Source of the DNA: an uncultured Pseudacidovorax sp.
GTDB lineage: Bacteria > Pseudomonadota > Gammaproteobacteria > Burkholderiales > Burkholderiaceae_C
NCBI RefSeq assembly: GCF_913773995.1
Contig: NZ_CAJYES010000216.1
Span: 1 to 41,105 of the forward strand
Length of the DNA stretch: 41,105 nucleotides
Direction of reading: 5' to 3'
Below the pieces are notes generated by a model. That model was not told where the DNA came from, ran no database searches, and saw only the letters and a list, made by a program, of their open reading frames with translations. Positions 18,973-26,638 of this stretch are shown in pieces (the first letter of the stretch is position 1; each line of letters starts with the position of its first letter). The translations under genes were made by a program, and so were the position numbers.

Positions 18973-18998
18973 GTCCGTTCGGGCTGAGCCTGTCGAAG
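18973..18998 (+). repeat. REP-like 26-mer, left inner arm
   Basis: GTCCGTTCGGGCTGAGCCTG plus TCGAAG. It belongs to the abundant extragenic family with the core TTCGAC...CTCAG...GAACGG seen in many beta- and gammaproteobacteria. It is inverted relative to 19069-19094, with four mismatches by eye, and could form a stem. Confidence 0.75.
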
Positions 18999-19068
18999 CC
19001 TGGTCCTCAGCGGCGGTACGCAGGCGAGCCAGGCAACGCCGGGCACGTGCGCCGAGCGCCGCTCCGCC

Positions 19069-19094
19069 CTTCGACGGGCTCAGGGCGAACGGAG
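19069..19094 (-). repeat. REP-like 26-mer, right inner arm
   Basis: The inverted partner of 18973-18998, reading CTTCGACGGGCTCAGGGCGA plus ACGGAG on the plus strand. A 70-bp loop separates the two arms. Paired, opposed REP units are typical of REP/BIME elements. Confidence 0.75.
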
Positions 19095-19126
19095 TGGGGA
19101 CCTGGGCGGCCGAACCGGCCGTTCTG

Positions 19127-19292
19127 GCGCAGCGTCGAGGCGGAGGGTGCCGGTGTGCGTGCGGAGGTGCCATTCGCGGCGCCGTGCAGTGCGCCAGGCG
19201 CGTCGGTGGAGAGCGAGCACGCATCTGGTGAGGCAAGCCGGTCGGCGCGAGCGTGCACCGGGAGCGCGCATGCCGGCGCCCTCTGCCGGGTT
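19127..19292 (-). repeat. Right arm of 166-bp inverted repeat
   Basis: Reverse-complement partner of 18651-18816, equal in length and without indels. Its outer edge runs into the tandem array that begins at 19285. Confidence 0.9.
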
Positions 19293-19401
19293 AGTACCCC
19301 GACGAGTGGTGCCGGTTAGTGCCCCGACGAGTGGTGCCGGTTAGTGCCCCGAGGGGTCATGCCGGGTCAGTGCCCCGACGAGTCGTGTCGGGTGTGCCCC
19401 C
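19285..19401 (+). repeat. Tandem array of 25-26-bp units, about 4.5 copies
   Basis: Units start with GCCGG(G)TTAGT and continue through CCCCGACGAGTGGT. Starts are at 19285, 19311, 19336, 19361 and a partial, diverged copy at 19387. Copies two and three share nearly all positions; the others differ at several. There are no spacers between units, so this is a minisatellite and not a CRISPR array. Confidence 0.85.
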
Positions 19402-19607
19402 GCAGGGCGCGCCGGTTCGATTCCTCAGCCGCATCTGCCCGGGCGGTGCTCCAGTCGCCCGAACCCCACGCCCCCCGGTACTAGGCCCTTCGGACGAGTC
19501 CCGCCCCCCGCCTATTCCGTCCGATGGATTTGCCGCGCCCGGCGCCCCCGGGACACTGCACCTCGCTTGCCGCATCGAGGTTCCGAGCGCCCCCGTCCGC
19601 GTCCCGG

Positions 19608-19631
19608 CCCGGGCTGAGAAAGAAGCCCGGG
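19608..19631 (+). promoter_or_regulatory. Stem-loop in the presumed tssK leader
   Basis: A perfect 8-bp stem, CCCGGGCT with AGCCCGGG, closes a purine-only loop GAGAAAGA. It ends 37 bp before the tssK ATG and 19 bp before the ribosome site. There is no T-tract after it, so it is not a standard intrinsic terminator; a leader structure affecting translation or mRNA stability is possible. Confidence 0.5.
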
Positions 19632-19668
19632 CGGTGCAGCCCTGTCGTTTGGAAGGAGCGTGCGCGCG

Positions 19669-21003
19669 ATGAGTTGGCGATCGAAAGTGGTCTGGAGCGA
19701 AGGCATGCTGCTGCAGCCGCAGCACCTGCAACAGGCCGAGCGCCACGCAGACCATGCGCGCCACCTGCTGCTGCGCGGCACGGCGCCCTGCGGCTGGGGC
19801 TTTTCAGCCTTGGAGATCGACGCCGCCGCGCTGTCGCTCGGCAAGCTCGCGCTCACCCGCGCGGTGGGGGTCTTCGCCGACGGCACCCCCTTCGACATGC
19901 CGGCGGTCGACCCGCTGCCCGAGCCCATCGACGTGCCGCCCTCGCTGCGCGACGAAGCCATCCTGCTGGCTCTGCCCGTGCGCCGAGCGGGCGCGCGCGA
20001 ATCCAATGCCGAAAGCGGCGACGAGGACGAGCTGGTGCGCCACCGCGTGCTCGAGTCCGAGGTGCCCGACGCCAACACCGCCGGCGAGCGCACCGCCCTG
20101 CTGCAACTGGGCGCCCTGCACACCCGGCTGATCCGCGCCGGCGAAGCCACCGATGCCTGGACCACGCTCTCGGTCGCCCGCGTGGTCGAGCGCCGCACCG
20201 ACAACCAGCTCTCGCTGCACCGCGGCTGGGTGCCGCCCTTGCTGGACGTGGCGGCCCATGCCGTCATCCGCGGCTGGGTGGACGAGCTCCTCGGCTTGCT
20301 GCGCCAGCGCGCCGATGCCCTGGCCGGCCGCATGACCCAGGGCGGCACCGGCGGGGTGGCCGAGATCGCCGACTTCATGCTGCTGCAGACCGTCAACCGC
20401 CACGAGCCGGTGTTCGCGCACTTCGCCCGCGGGCCGCTGCTGCATCCGCTGCGCTTCTACGAGCATGCACTGGAGCTGGCCGGCGACCTGGGCACCTTCC
20501 GCGACAGCCGCCGCGCGCTGCGCCTGCCGCCTTATGTGCACGACGACCTGGAGGCCAGCTTCCGCCCGCTGATGGACGACCTGCGCCGCAGCCTGTCGAT
20601 GGTGCTGGAGCAGTCGGCCATCCGCATCGAGCTGCACGACCGCAAGCACGGCGTGCGCGTGGCGCTGATCCCCGACGTGGAACTGCAGCGCAACGCCACC
20701 TTCGTGCTGGCCGTGCAGTCGCAGCTGCCGGGCGATGCGTTGCGGGCGCGCTTTCCCACGCAGGTCAAGATCGGCCCGGTCGAGCGCATCCGCGACCTGG
20801 TCAACCTGCAGCTGCCGGGCGTGACCCTCACGCCGCTGCCGGTCGCGCCGCGGCAGATCCCCTTCCATGCCGGCGCCAACTACTTCGAGCTGGAGACCAA
20901 GGGCAGCGACCTGTGGCGCCAGCTGGAGGCCTCGGGCGGCATGGCGATGCACATCGCGGGCGATTTCCCAGGGTTGGACCTCGCTTTCTGGGCGGTCCGA
21001 TGA
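19669..21003 (+). CDS. tssK: Type VI secretion baseplate subunit TssK
   Basis: A 444-residue cytoplasmic protein, the usual TssK (ImpJ/VasE) length. The N-terminus SKVVWSEGMLLQPQHLQQAE is the family hallmark. The later HDRKHGVRVALIPDVELQRN and LVNLQLPGVTLTPLPVAPRQ belong to the middle and C-terminal parts that bind the membrane complex. TssK links the baseplate to TssL/TssM. The start follows a strong GGAAGGAG about 10 bp upstream; an ATG three codons earlier is less well placed. It is the first gene of the plus-strand cluster; tssJ, which often precedes it, is absent. Confidence 0.96.
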   Translation: MSWRSKVVWSEGMLLQPQHLQQAERHADHARHLLLRGTAPCGWGFSALEIDAAALSLGKLALTRAVGVFADGTPFDMPAVDPLPEPIDVPPSLRDEAILLALPVRRAGARESNAESGDEDELVRHRVLESEVPDANTAGERTALLQLGALHTRLIRAGEATDAWTTLSVARVVERRTDNQLSLHRGWVPPLLDVAAHAVIRGWVDELLGLLRQRADALAGRMTQGGTGGVAEIADFMLLQTVNRHEPVFAHFARGPLLHPLRFYEHALELAGDLGTFRDSRRALRLPPYVHDDLEASFRPLMDDLRRSLSMVLEQSAIRIELHDRKHGVRVALIPDVELQRNATFVLAVQSQLPGDALRARFPTQVKIGPVERIRDLVNLQLPGVTLTPLPVAPRQIPFHAGANYFELETKGSDLWRQLEASGGMAMHIAGDFPGLDLAFWAVR

Positions 21004-21057
21004 CGCCCGCTCGTTTCCTGCTCGCTTCGCGTAGCCGAATGCTCTCTGGAGGCCCTC

Positions 21058-22380
21058 GTGAGCACGCCTGATCCCTTCGCGGCCTTCGAGTCCGAACGCA
21101 CCGTCATCAAGCCCAAGCCGCGCACGCCCGGTGCGGGCGGCAATGCGCCGCCGCCGATGATGCCGCCGCCTTCCTCCCCGGGCGCCGAGCCGCTGCCCAC
21201 CGAGCTGGGCGACCTGGGCCTGCTCAATCCGCTGGTGTCGGCCGCCGGGCGGCTGCTGGTGCTGATGGGCAAGCTGCGCAACCTGGTGCAGCCGCCCGAC
21301 GTGGGTGCGCTGCGCGCCTCGGCCGCGCAGGCGGTGCAGCAGTTCGATGCCGATGCGCGCCGCGCCGGCGCCAGCAACGAGACCGTGCTGGCCGCCCGCT
21401 ACGTGCTGTGCACCGCGCTGGACGAGGCCGTGGCCAACACGCCCTGGGGCGTGTCGGGCGGCTGGAACAAGCAGAGCCTGCTGGTGCAGTTCCACAACGA
21501 AACCTGGGGCGGCGAGAAGGTCTTCCAGCTGCTGGCCCGCCTGGCGCAGGACGTGCCCACGCACCGCCAGCTGCTCGAACTCATCTACAGCGTGCTGGCC
21601 CTGGGCTTCGAGGGCCGCTACCGCGTGGTCGACAACGGCCGCGCCCAGCTGGACTCGGTGCGCCAGCGCCTGGCCGACCTGATCCGCAAGGACCGCCCGC
21701 CGCTGGAGCCGGCGCTGTCGCCCCACTGGCAGGGCGCGGGCGGCGGCAGCGCGCGGCTGCGCGAATCGGTGCCGCTGTGGGTGGTCGGCGCCGGCTTCCT
21801 GCTGCTGCTGGCACTGGTCTGGTTCGGCCTGCGGCTGTGGCTGGGCAACCTGTCCGACACCACCTGGTCGCGCGTGGCGGGCCTGCGCCTGCCCAACACG
21901 CAGCTCGTGCCGCCGCCTGCTCCGGTGCCGGCCAAGTCGCCGCGGCTCGCGCGCTTCCTGGAGGCCGAGGTCAAGCAGGGCCTGGTGACCGTCACCGACG
22001 AGGCCGACCGCAGCACGGTGCGGCTGCGCGGCGATGCCTTCTTCGGCTCCGGCAGCGCCGAGCCCATGGCGCAGGCCATGCCGGTGCTGGTGCGCATCGG
22101 CCAGGCCCTGGCCGAGGTCAAGGGCGAGGTGCTGATCACCGGCCATTCCGACAGCCAGCCGATCCGCTCGCTGCGCTATCCCTCCAACTGGCACCTGTCC
22201 ACCGCGCGGGCCGAGGCCGTGCGTCAGGCGCTCGCGGCGCAGGTCGACCCGGTCCGCATGAAGGCCGAAGGCAAGGCCGATGCCGAGCCCGTCGCCGCCA
22301 ACGACACGCCCGCCAACCGGGCGCGCAACCGGCGCGTGGACATCGTCCTATTGGCTCCCCCTGAAGGAGCGGCGAAATGA
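21058..22380 (+). CDS. tssL: Type VI secretion membrane protein TssL with C-terminal OmpA/peptidoglycan-binding domain
   Basis: A 440-residue protein starting at GTG after TCTGGAGG. A proline-rich cytoplasmic tail (residues 1-45) precedes the DotU/ImpK domain (about 50-220, with AARYVLCTALDEAVANTPWG). One membrane segment follows (about 240-262). A periplasmic OmpA-like domain (about 320-436; VLITGHSDSQPIRSLRYPSN and ANRARNRRVDIVLL) should anchor the complex to peptidoglycan. Only some TssL proteins carry this extension. Its stop overlaps the tssM start (ATGA). Confidence 0.95.
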   Translation: MSTPDPFAAFESERTVIKPKPRTPGAGGNAPPPMMPPPSSPGAEPLPTELGDLGLLNPLVSAAGRLLVLMGKLRNLVQPPDVGALRASAAQAVQQFDADARRAGASNETVLAARYVLCTALDEAVANTPWGVSGGWNKQSLLVQFHNETWGGEKVFQLLARLAQDVPTHRQLLELIYSVLALGFEGRYRVVDNGRAQLDSVRQRLADLIRKDRPPLEPALSPHWQGAGGGSARLRESVPLWVVGAGFLLLLALVWFGLRLWLGNLSDTTWSRVAGLRLPNTQLVPPPAPVPAKSPRLARFLEAEVKQGLVTVTDEADRSTVRLRGDAFFGSGSAEPMAQAMPVLVRIGQALAEVKGEVLITGHSDSQPIRSLRYPSNWHLSTARAEAVRQALAAQVDPVRMKAEGKADAEPVAANDTPANRARNRRVDIVLLAPPEGAAK

Positions 22381-25300
22381 AGGCCGTCTTCAAGTTCATC
22401 TTCCACCCGGTGCTGCTCACCGTGGTGGCCCTGGCCATCCTGGGCCTGCTGATCTGGTGGATCGGCCCGCTGATCAAGATCGGCGCGCTGGTGCCGCTCG
22501 AAAGCGAGCTCGCGCGCGCCATCCTGATCGGCGTCATCGTGCTGCTGGTGCTGCTGCGCCTGGCCATCCGCCGCTGGCGCGTGCGCCGGGCCAGCCGCGC
22601 GCTGACCGACGGCCTGATGAAGGCGCCCGCCACCGCCAAGGCCGAAGCCCCCGGCAATGGCGAGCAGCAGGTGCTGGCCGACCGCTTCGGCGAGGCCATC
22701 GCCACGCTCAAGAAGATGCGCCTCACCGCGGCCGGCAAGAAGCCCGGCTGGCGCGACTGGCTGTCGCTGTCCGGCGGCAGCTACCTCTACGACCTGCCCT
22801 GGTATGTCTTCATCGGCGCACCGGGTTCGGGCAAGACCACGGCGCTGGTCAACTCGGGCCTGTCGTTCCCGCTGGCCGAGAAGTTCGGCGCCGGCGCCAT
22901 CCGCGGCGTGGGCGGCACCCGCAACTGCGACTGGTGGTTCACCGACGAGGCGGTGCTGATCGACACCGCCGGCCGCTACACCACGCAGGACAGCCATGCC
23001 GCCGAGGACAAGAGCGCCTGGGACGGCTTCCTCAACCTGCTGAAGAAGGCCCGCCCGCGCCGGCCGCTCAACGGCGTCTTCCTCACCGTCAGCGTCGCCG
23101 ACCTGCTGGGCCAGGGCCTGGAGGCGCGCAGCGCACTGGCCGCTTCCATGCGCGCGCGTCTGCTGGAGCTGGACGAGCGCCTGACCACCCGCCTGCCGGT
23201 GTACGTGCTGGTGACCAAGAGCGACCTGCTCTACGGCTTCACCGAATACTTCGCCGACCTCGGCAAGGAGCAGCGGGCGCAGGTCTTCGGCTTCACCCTG
23301 TCGCCCGATGAGGGCTCGCACCTGGCCGAGCACGGTCTTCAGCAGCCCTTCCAGCGCGAGTTTTCGCTGCTGCACGAGCGCGTCAACAACGGCCTCATCG
23401 AGCGCATGCAGCAGGAGACCGACGGCACCCGCCGCGGCGCCATCTTCGGCTTTCCGGCGCAGTTCGCCACCGTGGGTCCGCTGCTCGCGGACCTGCTGGA
23501 CCAGGTGTTCACCGGCTCGCGCTTCGCCCAGCCGCCGTGGGTGCGCGGCGTGTACTTCACCAGCGGCACGCAGGAGGGCAGCCCCATCGACCGCGTGATG
23601 GGCAGCCTGGCGCGCAGCTTCGGCATCGAGCGCGCCATCCTGGCGCCGCAGAAGTCCAGCGGCCGCAGCTACTTCCTCACCACGCTGCTCAAGGACGTGG
23701 TGTTTCCCGAGCAGCGCCTGGCCGGCGCCGACGTCAAGCTGGAGCGCAAGCGCCACCTGCTGCGCCTGGCCGGCGTCTCGGCCATGGGCCTGGTCACGCT
23801 GGCGCTGCTGGCGGGCTGGGGCTGGTCGGCCTGGCGCAATGCCGAGTACCTGAAGTCGGTGGAGGCCAAGCTGGAGCCCACCCGCCAGTCGCTGGCCACG
23901 CTGCCCACGCAGGCCAGCAGCCCCATCGACATGGCCCCGGTGCTGGGCAACCTGCGCGACGTGTGGCGCACGCCGGTCAACCGCGAGGGCGACACGCCCT
24001 TCCTGATGACGCTGGGCCTGTACCAGGGCGACAAGATGGACGCCGCCGCCCAGGCCGCGCACCAGCGCGCGCTCAACGAGGCCTTCCTGCCGCAGCTGGC
24101 GCGCCGCATCGAGGACCAGCTGCGCAGCGCGCCGCGCGACAACCTCGAATACCTGTACGAGGCGCTCAAGAGCTACCTCATGATCCACCAGCCCGAGCAC
24201 TTCGACCCCGAGGCGCTCAAGGCCTGGATCACGCTGGACTGGGAGCGCACGCTGGACCGCGGCGTGCCGCCCGAGCGCCGCAGGATGCTGGAGGACCAGC
24301 TCGACCTGCTGATCGCGCAAGGGCCGCCGCGGTCGCCGCTGCCCATGGACGAGAACCTGGTGCGCAGCACCCGCGGCCTGCTGGCCAGCTACCCGCCCGA
24401 GCAGCGCATCTTCAGCCGCCTCAAGCGCCAGCGCCTGGGCAAGGACATGCCCGACTTCACCGTGGCCCAGGCCGCCGGTCCCTCGGCGCCGCTGGTGTTC
24501 GAGCGGCCCAGCGGCAAGCCGCTGACCGAAGGCGTGCCGGGCCTGTTCACCTACGACGGCTACCACCAGCGCTTCCAGAACGCGGTGGTGCTGGTCACCG
24601 GCCAGCTCGCGGCCGAAGACCCCTGGGTGCTCGGCCAGGAGAAGAGCGCCGCCGACCGCGCCCGGGATGCCGCGGCCCTGGGCCAGCTCACCGACCGCGT
24701 GCGGCGCCTCTACCTGGAGGAATACGCGCGCCTGTGGCAGGCCCTGCTGGCCGACGTGCGCCTGATCCGCGCGGGCGGGCTGGAGAAGAACATCGACATC
24801 GCCCGCATCGTCTCGGGCGTGGATTCGCCGCTGGCCAACTTCCTGCGCGCGGTGGTCAAGCAGACCACGCTCACGCCGGCCAAGGACGACAAGTCCGCCG
24901 TCGGCAAGGCCGCCGAGACCGTGCGCAACACGCGCAAGGGCCTGGAGGAGCTGTTCGGCGGCAGTGGCAGCGACGCGCAGCGCGCGGTGCCGGTGGGCAA
25001 GAGCATCGAGTCCATCGTGGACGACCGCTTCGAGAGCCTGCGCCGGCTGGTCACGCCTGCGGCGCCGGGCCAGCCCGCGCCCATCGACGACGCGCTCAAG
25101 CTCTTCAACGAGGTGTACGTCTACCTCACGGCGGTGGACACGGCCGTCAAGAGCCGCAGCGCGCCGCCTCCGGGCGACGTGGCCGGCAAGCTCAAGTCCG
25201 ATGCGGGGCGCCTGCCCGACCCGGTGCGCTCGATGATCGAGAACCTCAGCAGCACCGGCGCCGCCCAGGCCCGCGTGGCCGAGCGCGGCAACCTCAGCCA

Positions 25301-25985
25301 GGACCTGCGCCCGGTGACCGAGTTCTGCCAGCGCGCCATCGCCGGCCGCTATCCCTTCGTGGAGAGCAGCAACCGCGACGTGCTGCCCGAGGACTTCGGC
25401 CAGATGTTCGGCCCCGGCGGGCTGATGGACGACTTCTTCCAGAAGAAGCTGGCGCAGCTGGTGGACACCAGCCGCCGGCCGTGGCGCTACAAGCCCATCG
25501 CCGAGCAGGGCGCCATCTCGCCGGCCGCGCTGCAGCAGTTCGAGCGTGCGGACGTCATCAAGCAGGTGTTCTTCCGCGGCGGCGGCCGCACGCCCGGCAT
25601 GCGGCTGGACTTCAAGCCGGTCGAGATGGACGCCGGCATCACCAGCTTCTCGCTCGACGTCGATGGTCAGACGGTCAAGTACGCGCACGGCCCCATCGTG
25701 CCGATGACCGTGCAGTGGCCCGGGCCGCGCAACACCAACCAGGTGCGCCTGACCATCGCGCCGCCCACCTCGGGCGGCACCTCGGGCCAGGTCACCGAAG
25801 GGCCGTGGGCGCTGTTCAAGATGCTCGACCGCGGCCAGCTGGCCTCGGGCGACGGGCCGGAGAAGTTCTTCATCACCTTCCAGCTCGACGCGCGGCGCGC
25901 CCGCTTCGAGGTCACGACCAACAGCGTGCAGCATCCGATCCGGATGAAGGAGCTGCGCGAGTTCTCCTGCCCGGAGGGCCTCTGA
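22377..25985 (+). CDS. tssM: Type VI secretion membrane subunit TssM (IcmF family)
   Basis: A 1202-residue protein. Two N-terminal membrane segments (about 10-32 and 42-62) precede a cytoplasmic NTPase-like domain with an intact Walker A, GAPGSGKTT (about 147-155), and the VLIDTAGRYTTQD motif. A third membrane segment lies near 460-480. The long periplasmic region includes DUF1215/IcmF-related parts and the C-terminal beta domain ending near LREFSCPEGL. TssM spans the envelope and normally contacts TssJ, which is missing from this window. Starts and stops overlap with both neighbours. Confidence 0.96.
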   Translation: MKAVFKFIFHPVLLTVVALAILGLLIWWIGPLIKIGALVPLESELARAILIGVIVLLVLLRLAIRRWRVRRASRALTDGLMKAPATAKAEAPGNGEQQVLADRFGEAIATLKKMRLTAAGKKPGWRDWLSLSGGSYLYDLPWYVFIGAPGSGKTTALVNSGLSFPLAEKFGAGAIRGVGGTRNCDWWFTDEAVLIDTAGRYTTQDSHAAEDKSAWDGFLNLLKKARPRRPLNGVFLTVSVADLLGQGLEARSALAASMRARLLELDERLTTRLPVYVLVTKSDLLYGFTEYFADLGKEQRAQVFGFTLSPDEGSHLAEHGLQQPFQREFSLLHERVNNGLIERMQQETDGTRRGAIFGFPAQFATVGPLLADLLDQVFTGSRFAQPPWVRGVYFTSGTQEGSPIDRVMGSLARSFGIERAILAPQKSSGRSYFLTTLLKDVVFPEQRLAGADVKLERKRHLLRLAGVSAMGLVTLALLAGWGWSAWRNAEYLKSVEAKLEPTRQSLATLPTQASSPIDMAPVLGNLRDVWRTPVNREGDTPFLMTLGLYQGDKMDAAAQAAHQRALNEAFLPQLARRIEDQLRSAPRDNLEYLYEALKSYLMIHQPEHFDPEALKAWITLDWERTLDRGVPPERRRMLEDQLDLLIAQGPPRSPLPMDENLVRSTRGLLASYPPEQRIFSRLKRQRLGKDMPDFTVAQAAGPSAPLVFERPSGKPLTEGVPGLFTYDGYHQRFQNAVVLVTGQLAAEDPWVLGQEKSAADRARDAAALGQLTDRVRRLYLEEYARLWQALLADVRLIRAGGLEKNIDIARIVSGVDSPLANFLRAVVKQTTLTPAKDDKSAVGKAAETVRNTRKGLEELFGGSGSDAQRAVPVGKSIESIVDDRFESLRRLVTPAAPGQPAPIDDALKLFNEVYVYLTAVDTAVKSRSAPPPGDVAGKLKSDAGRLPDPVRSMIENLSSTGAAQARVAERGNLSQDLRPVTEFCQRAIAGRYPFVESSNRDVLPEDFGQMFGPGGLMDDFFQKKLAQLVDTSRRPWRYKPIAEQGAISPAALQQFERADVIKQVFFRGGGRTPGMRLDFKPVEMDAGITSFSLDVDGQTVKYAHGPIVPMTVQWPGPRNTNQVRLTIAPPTSGGTSGQVTEGPWALFKMLDRGQLASGDGPEKFFITFQLDARRARFEVTTNSVQHPIRMKELREFSCPEGL

Positions 25986-26638
25986 TGGCGGCGCACTTCC
26001 TGGCCGAGCCGCAGACGCTGCCGGGCTGGTTCGGCAAGCTGCCGGGCATCGGCGACTTCGCCCACCGGCGCCTGCCGGCGGACTTCCGCGAGGCCTGGGA
26101 CGGCTGGCTGCAGGAGGGCCTGATGCAGCTGCGCCTGCGCCACGAAAGCGACTGGCGCGAACGTTACCTCGAAGGGCCGCTGTGGTTCTTCGTGCTGGCG
26201 CCCGGCGTGGCCGACGGCCAGGCCTGGGTGGGCGTGATGATGCCCTCCGTGGACGGCGTGGGCCGCTACTTTCCCTTCACCGTGGCCGCGGCGCTGCAGG
26301 GCACGAAGCCTGCCGCGGCCGAATGGCCTGCGCTGCTGGCCTGGTGGCAGGGCGGCGCGCAGGCCGCGCTGCAGGCGCTGGAGCAGGACCTGGACGCCGC
26401 CGCCTTCGATGCCCTGCTGGCCACGGTGTTCGGCCGCAACGAGTCGTTGGTGGAGGGGGGCGACGCGCCGGCCTGGCCCACGCATGGCCAGTCGCTGTGG
26501 CTCACGCATCCCGAGGCGGGCGCCGCCGCGGGTGCGCCCGCCCTCACCGCCGCCGGCCTGCCGCGCGGCGCGCGCTTCGACCTGCTCTTCGGCTTCGACG
26601 ACCGCAGCGAGGGCAGCCTGCCGGAGGCCGCGCCATGA
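25985..26638 (+). CDS. tagF: Type VI secretion-associated protein TagF
   Basis: A 217-residue protein of the TagF/ImpM/SciT family. The N-terminus PGWFGKLPGIGDFAHRRLP and the following FREAWDGWLQEGL, then LAPGVADGQAWVGVMMPSVD and GRYFPFTVAAAL, are characteristic. In Pseudomonas and Agrobacterium TagF restrains T6SS assembly through Fha, with or opposed by PpkA signalling. It overlaps tssM by one base and ppkA by four, so the three are coupled. No fha gene is in the window. Confidence 0.92.
   Translation: MAAHFLAEPQTLPGWFGKLPGIGDFAHRRLPADFREAWDGWLQEGLMQLRLRHESDWRERYLEGPLWFFVLAPGVADGQAWVGVMMPSVDGVGRYFPFTVAAALQGTKPAAAEWPALLAWWQGGAQAALQALEQDLDAAAFDALLATVFGRNESLVEGGDAPAWPTHGQSLWLTHPEAGAAAGAPALTAAGLPRGARFDLLFGFDDRSEGSLPEAAP

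Larger units (their letters stand above)
18522..19668 (+). other. Gene-free repeat-rich region between the TPS locus and the T6SS cluster
   Basis: No open frame here has a recognisable domain or a ribosome site; the frames that exist are arginine/proline/alanine-rich and mirror each other because of the inverted repeat. The region contains a triple GGCACTC repeat, a 166-bp inverted repeat with nested REP-like arms, a G/T-rich tract, a 25-26-bp tandem array and a leader hairpin before tssK, each listed separately. The remaining stretch 19402-19607 shows no clear structure and no convincing promoter, although it should contain the tssK promoter. Confidence 0.75.

Noticed and set aside
18690-19260. 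Open frames of 60-170 codons on both strands in the repeat region
   Set aside because: They lie across the inverted repeat, so the same peptides appear on both strands. They have no ribosome site and no domain.
19285-19401. Short regular repeats that might be a CRISPR array
   Set aside because: The units are directly adjacent with no unique spacers, and no cas genes are nearby.
19414-19424. GGTTCGATTCC, identical to a tRNA T-loop core
   Set aside because: The flanking bases do not form the T stem, and no anticodon or acceptor arm can be drawn upstream or downstream.
19556-19571. Sigma-54-like promoter upstream of tssK (CTGCACC-N4-TTGCC)
   Set aside because: Spacing of the -24/-12 elements is right, but the almost invariant GG of the -24 element is TG and the -12 end is off consensus.
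22224-25934. Long antisense open frame (over 1200 codons) opposite tssM
   Set aside because: Shadow of a clear TssM gene; composition biased to Arg, His, Gly and Gln, with no ribosome site or conserved motif.
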